Source of the DNA: UBA1189 sp045126595
GTDB taxonomy: Bacteria > Bacteroidota > Bacteroidia > Bacteroidales > Bacteroidaceae
DNA length: 13,897 bases
Assembly: GCA_045126595.1 (NCBI GenBank)
Contig: JBGVOS010000015.1
Span: 1 to 13,897, forward strand
Direction of reading: 5' to 3'
The notes beneath the pieces were generated by a model. It was given only the letters and a program-made list of their open reading frames with translations. It was not told the DNA's origin and ran no database searches. Below are positions 6,398 through 12,321 of the stretch, one piece after another. Positions within the stretch are counted from its first letter, which is position 1. Each line of letters starts with the position of its first letter. Made by a program: the position numbers and the translations under genes.

Positions 6398-7870
6398 TTA
6401 GTAAGAGAACAGGCCAGTCACCCCTCCTTGACTTCGGCCCCTTCGGGCGTCTACCTTCGGTTGGGAGGGGTTGGGGGAGGCTCCACACACCGCCTGCAGA
6501 TTGGCCCACGCCACATTGCAGGCATACTGCGCAGTGAGGCGTGCCAGGCGGCTCGTGGCAAGTGCATTCTCGGCATCGATGAGTTCGGTCGAGGTGGCCA
6601 TGCCCTCGGCAAAGGCGGTGCGTCGCATGCGCAGCAGTTCTTCGCTGAGAGCGATGGTGGTGTCAAGCACACGGATGTCGGCCATCGTGCGTTGCAGCGT
6701 GGCATAGAGTTCAGACACAGCCACGGTGAGCTCCGCCTCAGCATCCTCGCGGCTCCATGCCAAGGCCTGCTGCGTGAGTCTGGTCTGTGCCACCTTGCGT
6801 TCACGGTCCAAACCATCGAAGAGGTTCCACGTAAAGCCCACACCGACAATGGTGCGTGGCATGAGGTTGCTCGGCAAACCGTGGGCATAGAGCGTCTGCT
6901 TGCCGAAGAGCGCCACTTCGGGAAGATAGCTCCCAATGTCCATCCGGAGCTTGTCGTTCGCCATCTGCTGCTCTAAAGAGAGTGTCGTGAGCGTATAGTT
7001 ACTGCTGCGCATGGTCTCCACGAAGAGAGTTTCGGACGGCAGTTCCGTCTCCACAAACAGCGGTGAAGTGGGTATCACCTGCATCGCCTCATCGGCCATA
7101 CCCAAGAGTTGCTTCAAGGCTATCTGCCTCGTCCGATCCACACTCGCGGCATGACGCCACTCACGCTCGGCCTCCTCCATCGCCACTTGTGTGGCGAGGC
7201 GTGCGGCCTTGTCTATTAACCCCACCTGCTCCATACGCAAGGCATCGGCATAATGGCGTTGCATGGCTTCGTAACGCTGACGACAGACCTCGGCAGACTG
7301 CCGTGCCAGCACCAAGCCGTAGTATCGTTCCACAAGCACTACCTCCTCGGCAGCACTTACGCGACTGCTGTTCACCCGCGCCACATCGGTAAGCCGCCGT
7401 GCCACCCTGTCGGCAAAGATACGCTTGCCTCCACTGAAGGCCACCCACTCGGCCGTGAGCCCCACCGACGCCACATTCTGCGGCAGCAGGGGAAACGTCA
7501 GCGTGTAGTCCCCCACCCTGTCGAGCAGCCCTGTCACCAGCTGTTCGCCCGGGAGGATGCGCTGCACATCCTCCTTGAGAGGGTCGGTGTAATAGGACAA
7601 CGGCTGGCGCACCTCCACCTTTTCGGAGAGGTGCATATATGCCCCTTCGGCCTGTAGCTGTGGCCACCACAGCGCAGAGACCCGCTGCTGCTCCCGACGA
7701 GCAATCTGCACCTCAGCCCCGGCCACCTTGAGCGCCGCATTGTGTTGCAGCATACATTGGCGGGCTTCGTCAAAGCTACATGTCATCTCTTGAGCAAGGA
7801 GCGGAAGAGATAACAGCGTACCCAAAGAACTTACAACATACTTAATGAAACAACGAAATGTACGAGTCAT
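6398..7870 (-). CDS. TolC-like outer-membrane efflux protein
   Basis: The outer-membrane channel of the export system. The 490-residue protein has a signal peptide (basic MTRTFRCFIK, hydrophobic core, likely cleavage after Ala26 in LLAQ), then the two related helical and strand halves of the outer-membrane factor family. Family traits include SFDEARQCMLQHNAALK near the mature start, the long coiled-coil helices and, in the second half, VGVGFTWNLFDGLDRERKV followed by an Ala/Glu/Arg-rich helix. The last 28 or so residues, from about SPNPSQPK, come from repeat copy 5 plus a few codons and are not a usual family ending; the natural end was probably near ANLQAVCG. It is the first gene of the minus-strand operon and is divergent from the BlaI-type repressor across 215 nt, so it may be controlled from the same operator region. 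Confidence 0.93.
   Translation of the reverse strand: MTRTFRCFIKYVVSSLGTLLSLPLLAQEMTCSFDEARQCMLQHNAALKVAGAEVQIARREQQRVSALWWPQLQAEGAYMHLSEKVEVRQPLSYYTDPLKEDVQRILPGEQLVTGLLDRVGDYTLTFPLLPQNVASVGLTAEWVAFSGGKRIFADRVARRLTDVARVNSSRVSAAEEVVLVERYYGLVLARQSAEVCRQRYEAMQRHYADALRMEQVGLIDKAARLATQVAMEEAEREWRHAASVDRTRQIALKQLLGMADEAMQVIPTSPLFVETELPSETLFVETMRSSNYTLTTLSLEQQMANDKLRMDIGSYLPEVALFGKQTLYAHGLPSNLMPRTIVGVGFTWNLFDGLDRERKVAQTRLTQQALAWSREDAEAELTVAVSELYATLQRTMADIRVLDTTIALSEELLRMRRTAFAEGMATSTELIDAENALATSRLARLTAQYACNVAWANLQAVCGASPNPSQPKVDARRGRSQGGVTGLFSY
6418..6481. repeat. Palindromic repeat copy 5, with a 30-bp insertion
   Basis: The copy reads in the opposite orientation to copy 1 and lies inside the TolC-like gene's 3' end. 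CCCCTCC (6421-6427) and GGAGGGG (6464-6470) are the conserved arms. The usual 3-nt loop is replaced by TTG, 30 extra bases (6431-6460) and a second TTG, as if 30 bp had been inserted with a 3-bp duplication. The insert contains TTCGG three times and a GCCC-CTTC-GGGC hairpin (6437-6448). The added 33 nt keep the host reading frame. Confidence 0.85.
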
Positions 7871-7968
7871 ATTTCCATAACATTGACCAGGAATGATTGT
7901 TTAACAGACATCCAACATACTCCATCAACTAATAATATAAGTTAAAAGTGATCGTACGTCTACAAATT

Positions 7969-8038
7969 CTTAAAGTTTTAGTTGCAAGGATAAAAACAAA
8001 TGTTTTCCTTTGCAGCACAAATCAACTAAAAGTTTAAG
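7969..8038. promoter_or_regulatory. Nested dyads between divergent tolC-like and blaI-type genes
   Basis: Two 16-bp segments, CTTAAAGTTTTAGTTG (7969-7984) and CAACTAAAAGTTTAAG (8023-8038), are inverted copies of each other with a single mismatch. Between them AAAACA-AA-TGTTTT (7993-8006) is a perfect dyad with an ACA-N2-TGT core like that of known BlaI/MecI operators (TACA-N2-TGTA). The right segment is itself a dyad, AACT-AAA-AGTT. The region sits 48-117 nt before the repressor ATG and about 100-170 nt before the TolC-like ATG. It is a candidate operator for autoregulation and for control of the efflux operon. Promoter hexamers were not clear (a TTTG at 8009-8012 could be a Bacteroidetes -33 element). 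Symmetry is seen; binding is inferred. Confidence 0.55.
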
Positions 8039-8085
8039 ACAAGTAGTTCTAACAGTCCAAAGAACAACAACAAAAGACACGACAT

Positions 8086-8481
8086 ATGAAACGAAGTAAC
8101 GAACTTACACGAGCCGAGCTGCAGATAATGAATATCCTATGGGATTTGCAGAAGGCTTCCGTCAATGAAGTGCTGGAACAGTTTCCCGAGCCCAAGCCTG
8201 CCTACAACACCGTGCTCACCTTCCTGCGCATACTGAAGGAGAAACAGTATGTGGCGAGTGAAGCCGTGGGCAAGCAACACCGCTTCTACCCTCTCGTGCA
8301 ACACAGCGAGTACAGCAGTCGCTTCCTGCAAAACGTGAAGAACAACCTCTTCCGTGGTTCGGCCACAGATCTCGTCAACTTCTTCGTCAAGGAGGAGAAC
8401 CTTTCGGCGAAGGAGATAGAGGAGCTGATTGAATTGTTGAAGAAAGGCGGCCTCCCCCCTGCCCCTCCCAAGGAGGGGTGA
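8086..8481 (+). CDS. BlaI/MecI/CopY-family transcriptional repressor
   Basis: A 131-residue winged-helix repressor. The amino half (LTRAELQIMNILWDLQKASVNEV up to about residue 75) matches the BlaI DNA-binding domain, including the recognition-helix region PAYNTVLTFLRILKEKQYV, the family's usual 'Y-x-T-V-x-T-x-L-x-x-L-x-x-K' pattern, and the wing region up to about HRFYPL. The carboxyl part (about 85-120) is the dimerisation region, where an M56 partner peptidase cleaves in staphylococcal systems. The last residues, GGLPPAPPKEG, and the TGA stop come from repeat copy 2, so the natural tail was probably ELIELLKK plus a few residues. ATG 8086 is the first Met and gives a normal family amino end. 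The M56 peptidase gene follows after 91 nt. Likely a dimeric repressor of its own operon, possibly also of the divergent efflux genes. Confidence 0.95.
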   Translation: MKRSNELTRAELQIMNILWDLQKASVNEVLEQFPEPKPAYNTVLTFLRILKEKQYVASEAVGKQHRFYPLVQHSEYSSRFLQNVKNNLFRGSATDLVNFFVKEENLSAKEIEELIELLKKGGLPPAPPKEG

Positions 8482-8490
8482 TTCGGACAT
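8449..8490 (+). repeat. Palindromic repeat copy 2, forming the BlaI-type tail
   Basis: A 42-bp copy in the same plus-strand orientation as copy 1, differing from it at one base. It encodes GLPPAPPKEG and supplies the TGA stop (8479-8481) of the repressor; the last 9 bp run past the stop. It is inverted relative to copy 4, which starts 82 nt further on. Confidence 0.9.
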
Positions 8491-8572
8491 CTCTGCCAGT
8501 TTTCACGACAAGAAGACACGATACTGTACAATAACAACAGAAAACACTAATCAGGCAAAACCCTACTCTGCC

Positions 8573-8614
8573 ATGTCGGAGTCCCCCTCCTCGGGAGGGG
8601 TTAGGGGAGTCCCC
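8573..8614 (+). repeat. Palindromic repeat copy 4, at the M56 peptidase start
   Basis: A more diverged copy in the ATG-first orientation. The arms CCCCTCC and GGAGGGG are intact with a TCG loop (8584-8600), although several bases outside the hairpin differ from copies 1-3. The reading frame is the same as in the HlyD adaptor (MSESP then GG-x-RG). Conserved arms beside diverged flanks suggest the hairpin is kept. Confidence 0.85.
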
Positions 8615-10669
8615 ATTTTCACTCTTATGTACCCCTTCCTCCTATACATAATAAAGGTATCGCTCAGCCTTGCAGCGTTCTACCTGTTCTACAAACTGCT
8701 GTGCAGCCGCGACACGTGGCACCGTGCCAACCGTATACTGCTGCTCACCATCCTTGCCCTATCGGCAGCCGTTCCGTTCATGTATATCGACCTCGGCGTG
8801 ATGACCACCGAAGCCAGCGTGGCCTTTGAGGAACTAGGTTTTGCGCTTGCCGCCGAGCCGGTTGCCGACGAAGTGGAGACTATCGGCGCTGCCCAGCGGA
8901 CCCTATGGCAACGTATCCCGTGGGAGATGATTCCTTGGCGTGCCCTGCTCACGGGCATCTACCTGACAGGTCTGTCGGTGTATATCATCAAGTTCATCGG
9001 CAGCTTGGTGTCCATCGTCGGCCTCATCCGCAGCAGCAAGCGCCGCGAGATGGCCGACGGCACTATCCTCGTCACTCACACCAAGAACTACAGCCCCTTC
9101 TCGTGGATGCGCTACATCATCGTGTCGGAGAGCGACCTTGATGAGAACCACGATATGATACTCGCTCACGAACGGGCACACATCCGACTCGGCCACTCGT
9201 GGGACCTGCTCTTCGTACAACTCTGCGCCACAGCGCAGTGGTTCAATCCCGCCGCATGGCTCCTGAAACGTGAACTCGAGTCTATACACGAATACGAGGC
9301 CGACAGCGCCACGCTGCACGATGGCTTCGATGCACGGCAATACCAACTGCGCCTGTTCGAAGCAGCCGTGGGCGTGAAGTTCAATTCCATGACCAATAAT
9401 TTTACCAATTGTTCCACTAAAAAACGTATTATTATGATGATGAAAAAACAAACCAGTCCGTGGGCACTGCTTAAAGCTCTGTATGTGCTCCCCGTAGCAT
9501 TCATTGCCGTAGTTGTAATCTCTTGTACCTCGCCCCGAGAGAAGAAAGGCGATGGACACCTTTCAAATGTCATGGTACATGGTGACAACCCACTCCTCAT
9601 CTTTACCTTTGAAGACAGTACAGAACTCAACATCCAAGGCAGACAACTCAACTACGACGGCATGCCCGACTTTGATTACCTCAAGCCATGCGGATTAACA
9701 CCTGAAAACATCAATAGCATCTCCGCATTGCAGGGCGAAGAGGCCAAAGCTCTATATGGAGAGGGAGGCTCCAATGGAGCCGTCCTCTTCGGAGTCAAGG
9801 GAAAGACTGCCAAGGAGGTATTCTCCGCCCTCTCCGATTATGCCGTAGAGACTGGCAACGATGCCCCGCTTATGGTTAACCTCAAGAAAACCGCCAAGGG
9901 AGGTGTAGAAGGAGGGACACCGTTCACCCATGAGACCACTACCATCAAGCAAGAAGAGGATAAGGTCTTCCAAGTTGTAGAAGAGCAGCCCGTGTTTCCC
10001 GGTGGTATGGAAGCACTGATGAACTATCTGAAAAAGGATATGAAATATCCCAAGGAAGCACAAGATAAGGGTATCCAAGGCCGCGTCATCGTGCAGTTCG
10101 TAGTGAACAAGGATGGCGGCATCTGTGATGCAAAGGTGGTGAAAGCTGTAGACCCGTTACTCGATGCCGAAGCTTTGCGTGCAGTCAACGCGATGCCCAA
10201 GTGGATACCTGGCAAGCAGAAAGGCGAGCCCGTACGTGTGCGCTTCACACTCCCCCTCTCCTTCCATCTCGCAGATGGTACAACCCCCAAAGCAAGCGAG
10301 ACCAAGCAAGCAACCGTAGCAAAGGTCGACGAAAGCACTGTTGACGGTGAAGAGGTGTTCCAAGTGGTGGAGAACCTGCCCGAGTACCCCGGCGGCATGA
10401 ACGAACTGATGAAGTTCCTGCAACAAGAGGTGAAGTACCCCAAGGAGGCACAGGAGAAGGGCCTTCAGGGACGCGTCATCGTGCAGTTCATCGTAAAGAA
10501 GGATGGCAGCATCATCGAGCCCAAGGTAGTGAAGCCCGTAGACCCGCTGCTTGATGCCGAGGCCGTGCGCGTAGTCAGCGCCATGCCCAAATGGAATCCC
10601 GGTAAGCAACGTGGACAGGCTGTCAACGTACGCTTCACCCTCCCCATCAGCTTCAGACTGAGCAACTAA
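8573..10669 (+). CDS. BlaR1-type M56 metallopeptidase with receptor-plug-like segment and two TonB C-terminal domains
   Basis: A 698-residue integral-membrane sensor protease, presumed to inactivate the BlaI-type repressor encoded upstream. Numbering from 8573: membrane helices at about 20-45, 52-75, 124-150 and 300-318; zinc motif HERAH at 199-203 (HExxH) with a likely third ligand Glu240 in HEYEAD. After the last helix comes a segment with INSISALQGEEAKALYGEGG and NGAVLFGVK (about 380-410), resembling the plug domain of TonB-dependent receptors, then two TonB C-terminal domains at 465-566 and 595-696. The penicillin-binding sensor domain of staphylococcal BlaR1 is absent, so a beta-lactam signal is not supported. 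The start is uncertain: ATG 8573 lies in repeat copy 4 and adds MSESPSSGGVRGV; ATG 8627 (MYPFLLYI) matches the expected natural amino end. Family assignment is firm, the signal unknown. Confidence 0.93.
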   Translation: MSESPSSGGVRGVPIFTLMYPFLLYIIKVSLSLAAFYLFYKLLCSRDTWHRANRILLLTILALSAAVPFMYIDLGVMTTEASVAFEELGFALAAEPVADEVETIGAAQRTLWQRIPWEMIPWRALLTGIYLTGLSVYIIKFIGSLVSIVGLIRSSKRREMADGTILVTHTKNYSPFSWMRYIIVSESDLDENHDMILAHERAHIRLGHSWDLLFVQLCATAQWFNPAAWLLKRELESIHEYEADSATLHDGFDARQYQLRLFEAAVGVKFNSMTNNFTNCSTKKRIIMMMKKQTSPWALLKALYVLPVAFIAVVVISCTSPREKKGDGHLSNVMVHGDNPLLIFTFEDSTELNIQGRQLNYDGMPDFDYLKPCGLTPENINSISALQGEEAKALYGEGGSNGAVLFGVKGKTAKEVFSALSDYAVETGNDAPLMVNLKKTAKGGVEGGTPFTHETTTIKQEEDKVFQVVEEQPVFPGGMEALMNYLKKDMKYPKEAQDKGIQGRVIVQFVVNKDGGICDAKVVKAVDPLLDAEALRAVNAMPKWIPGKQKGEPVRVRFTLPLSFHLADGTTPKASETKQATVAKVDESTVDGEEVFQVVENLPEYPGGMNELMKFLQQEVKYPKEAQEKGLQGRVIVQFIVKKDGSIIEPKVVKPVDPLLDAEAVRVVSAMPKWNPGKQRGQAVNVRFTLPISFRLSN
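9965..10660 (+). repeat. Tandem duplication of a TonB C-terminal domain within the M56 gene
   Basis: Two 306-nt units, 9965-10270 and 10355-10660, encode 102-residue domains that align without gaps at about 71 of 102 identical residues (counted by eye). Shared blocks include VFQVVE, PGGM, KYPKEAQ, QGRVIVQF, VDPLLDAEA, AMPKW and VRFTLP. The linker is 28 codons, rich in Thr, Lys and Ala. The level of identity points to an internal duplication rather than capture of two different domains. Confidence 0.9.
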
Positions 10670-10690
10670 AAACAATTCCACTAATCAAGC

Positions 10691-10720
10691 GACACTGTAT
10701 TTTCTTCATGGTGCAGTGTC
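10691..10720. other. Inverted repeat after the M56 gene
   Basis: GACACTG (10691-10697) and CAGTGTC (10714-10720) form a 7-bp stem with a 16-nt loop, just upstream of the stronger hairpin at 10726-10755. It may add to transcription ending or protect the 3' end; weak evidence alone. Confidence 0.35.
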
Positions 10721-10725
10721 AATCA

Positions 10726-10755
10726 GCAAGGAGCATCCCATAGGATGCTCCTTGC
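10726..10755. terminator. Strong hairpin between convergent genes
   Basis: GCAAGGAGCATCC and GGATGCTCCTTGC are a perfect 13-bp stem closed by a CATA loop. It lies 57 nt after the M56 stop and 6 nt from the end of the convergent channel gene, so it may serve both directions. Neither side has a good T tract, so a factor-independent mode is not certain. Confidence 0.7.
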
Positions 10756-10760
10756 ATACA

Positions 10761-11444
10761 TTAAGAAGAAGCAGACTCTACTTTTCCATTAACCCGCCCC
10801 GTGCGAATAAGATCGGTAAGATACACAGTAAATACAGGCAACAACATCATACCGGCCAAAGCGAGCAATACGGAAATGATTTTTCCTACCACCGTGATGG
10901 CCGAAATATTGCACCCAGCCGTTGTTGCCGTCATACACGAATACCACAAACTATCCCAAAAACTGTGAAGCTGAGGATTGACATTGATTTCGAGTACATA
11001 AAAGATAAGACTGCAATAATAGATAAAGGAAAACAGCACCACAATATAAGTAATAAGTAGTCCTGAAGCCAAATCACGTAGCAACCCATAAGCAATCAGT
11101 GTAAAGGCAATATAGCCACGTACCAAAGGGATAAAACGGAACAAATATTCCATTTCAAGCGACAAATCCACTCCCCACCAGTCAAATAACGTAAGGTAAG
11201 GAACCGTTAACAGCAAGAAAAGAAAATGTCGTCCAAGATACTGCCACGAATTATCGGCATTGTAAACCTCGACAAAAAACAAGACCATCAACATCAAACA
11301 TATCCAGAACTGAAGATCCAGATAATGGCTATCATCATAGAAGGGGATACCGCGAAAAGTATCAATGGAAATACTGATGACGAGCAACAGCGAAAGCATA
11401 AAAGCAGACAAATGAAGTGCAAACTGTAATCCTTGTTTGTTCAT
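10761..11444 (-). CDS. Two-pore-helix type ion channel-like membrane protein
   Basis: A small inner-membrane protein of 227 residues from ATG 11444. It has a run of hydrophobic helices in a voltage-sensor-like amino half (about 11-26, 44-60, 70-85 and 105-125, the last with RFIPLVRGY), a helix at 128-150, a pore helix and loop WDSLWYSCMTATTAGCNI (163-180) and a final helix GKIISVLLALAGMMLLPVF. The arrangement is that of single-domain cation channels, but the potassium filter TVGYG is replaced by TTAGCN (174-179), so the ion cannot be assigned as K+. An ATG 16 codons upstream (11492) is possible; 11444 is preferred because MNKQGLQFAL leads straight into the first helix, as expected. It is a single gene, convergent with the M56 gene and downstream of the V-ATPase terminator. 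Confidence 0.8.
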   Translation of the reverse strand: MNKQGLQFALHLSAFMLSLLLVISISIDTFRGIPFYDDSHYLDLQFWICLMLMVLFFVEVYNADNSWQYLGRHFLFLLLTVPYLTLFDWWGVDLSLEMEYLFRFIPLVRGYIAFTLIAYGLLRDLASGLLITYIVVLFSFIYYCSLIFYVLEINVNPQLHSFWDSLWYSCMTATTAGCNISAITVVGKIISVLLALAGMMLLPVFTVYLTDLIRTGRVNGKVESASS

Positions 11445-11553
11445 ATACACAACTATTCTCAAAAGATGTGTAATAGTAACAAGGAATATCAAAAGATGTT
11501 TATCGCCAATAAGTCTATATTCTCTTCAACGACTAATATAACTAAAACAACAA

Positions 11554-11583
11554 GCGGCAACACTCCCTTCGGAGTGTTGCCGC
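11554..11583 (-). terminator. Rho-independent terminator of the V-ATPase operon
   Basis: GCGGCAACACTCC and GGAGTGTTGCCGC form a perfect 13-bp stem with a 4-nt loop. On the minus strand it lies 27 nt after the subunit K stop and is followed by TTGTTGTTTTAG, a fair T-rich tract. This fits K as the last gene of the ATPase operon. Confidence 0.85.
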
Positions 11584-11610
11584 GAAATAATCCCCTAAGG
11601 ACTATTATAA

Positions 11611-12156
11611 TTAGAGTGCTGCAATGGTGTCAGTAACTACGGTAGAAACTTCTGCCGCTACCTCTGAAGCAACCTCAACAGCTGCGGCTACTACTTCAGG
11701 AGATTTAACTGCTGAACCGATCAAGAATACGCCGGCGAGAGCTACGATAGCGTAGAGCTCGGGGAATACGGCGAAGATAAGGGTCTTAGAGAACACATCG
11801 TGACCCTGACCGATAGCTGCCATACCGTTAGCACATACCTGACCCTGACGGATAGCTGAGAAGAGGCCAACGAGACCGAGAGCGAAACCACCACCGAAGA
11901 CAGCAGCTGCCTGGAGTGAAGTGATATCAGCGGTGAGGATACCGAAGCTGTTGAGCAAGAAGTAACCTGCGAAACCGTAAAGACCCTGTGTACCGGGAAG
12001 AGCGGTGAGCACGAGGAAGTTACCGAACTTGTCAACCTTCTTCAATGCACCGAGACCGGCGTTACCGGCGATTGTTACACCATAAGCTGAACCGATACCC
12101 GCAAGGGCAATCATCAGACCAATGCCTACATAGGCAATCAAAAGATTTGCATCCAT
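11611..12156 (-). CDS. ntpK: V-type ATPase subunit K (rotor-ring proteolipid)
   Basis: The membrane rotor-ring subunit of a bacterial V/A-type ATPase, built of two fused helical hairpins. The repeated halves are visible as GIGLMIALAGIGSAYG and GGGFALGLVGLFSAIR. The ion-binding Glu is Glu133 in FAVFPELYAIV. The other residues that hold Na+ in the Enterococcus hirae NtpK structure are also present by position: Thr56-Gln57 in LPGTQGLYGF and Gln104 in SAIRQGQ, so Na+ coupling is plausible (inference from the signature). The protein has 181 residues, while NtpK-type proteins are about 156; the extra length is an Ala/Val/Glu tail after residue 148 (SPEVVAAAVEVASEV onward). It follows subunit I after 165 nt and precedes the terminator, the usual I-K order in Bacteroidales. 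Confidence 0.96.
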   Translation of the reverse strand: MDANLLIAYVGIGLMIALAGIGSAYGVTIAGNAGLGALKKVDKFGNFLVLTALPGTQGLYGFAGYFLLNSFGILTADITSLQAAAVFGGGFALGLVGLFSAIRQGQVCANGMAAIGQGHDVFSKTLIFAVFPELYAIVALAGVFLIGSAVKSPEVVAAAVEVASEVAAEVSTVVTDTIAAL

Positions 12157-12209
12157 AATTTTAATTTGTTTTTAGTTGTTATTAAATATTTTACTTTGTT
12201 TTTGTTATT

Positions 12210-12310
12210 AGGAGTTGCAGGAGTTCAGGAGTTGTCGCTCCGCTTAGGAGTGTAGACAATAGTCTGTTCGCTGCTTCTCGTAATTGGTTTTCGTTTTCAT
12301 CTTCGTTTTC
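12210..12310. repeat. Short direct repeats in the I-K intergenic region
   Basis: AGGAGTT occurs three times in close order (12210-12216, 12219-12225, 12227-12233), with a related AGGAGTG at 12246. Further on, TTCGTTTTC occurs twice (12290-12298, 12302-12310) separated by 3 nt. These lie between the subunit I stop and the subunit K start. A long spacer with simple repeats suggests mRNA processing or a separate promoter for the highly needed K subunit, but no promoter is clear. Confidence 0.5.
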
Positions 12311-12321
12311 GTTGTCTATCC

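Noticed and set aside
6260..6976. 238-codon plus-strand frame across the tolC/hlyD junction
   Set aside because: It is open mainly because the repeats lack stops in most frames; both strands' real genes here have strong family evidence.
8573..10669. Classical beta-lactam sensor BlaR1
   Set aside because: No penicillin-binding sensor domain (no SxxK, SxN or KTG set seen) follows the peptidase domain; TonB-type domains are present instead, so a beta-lactam role was not assigned.
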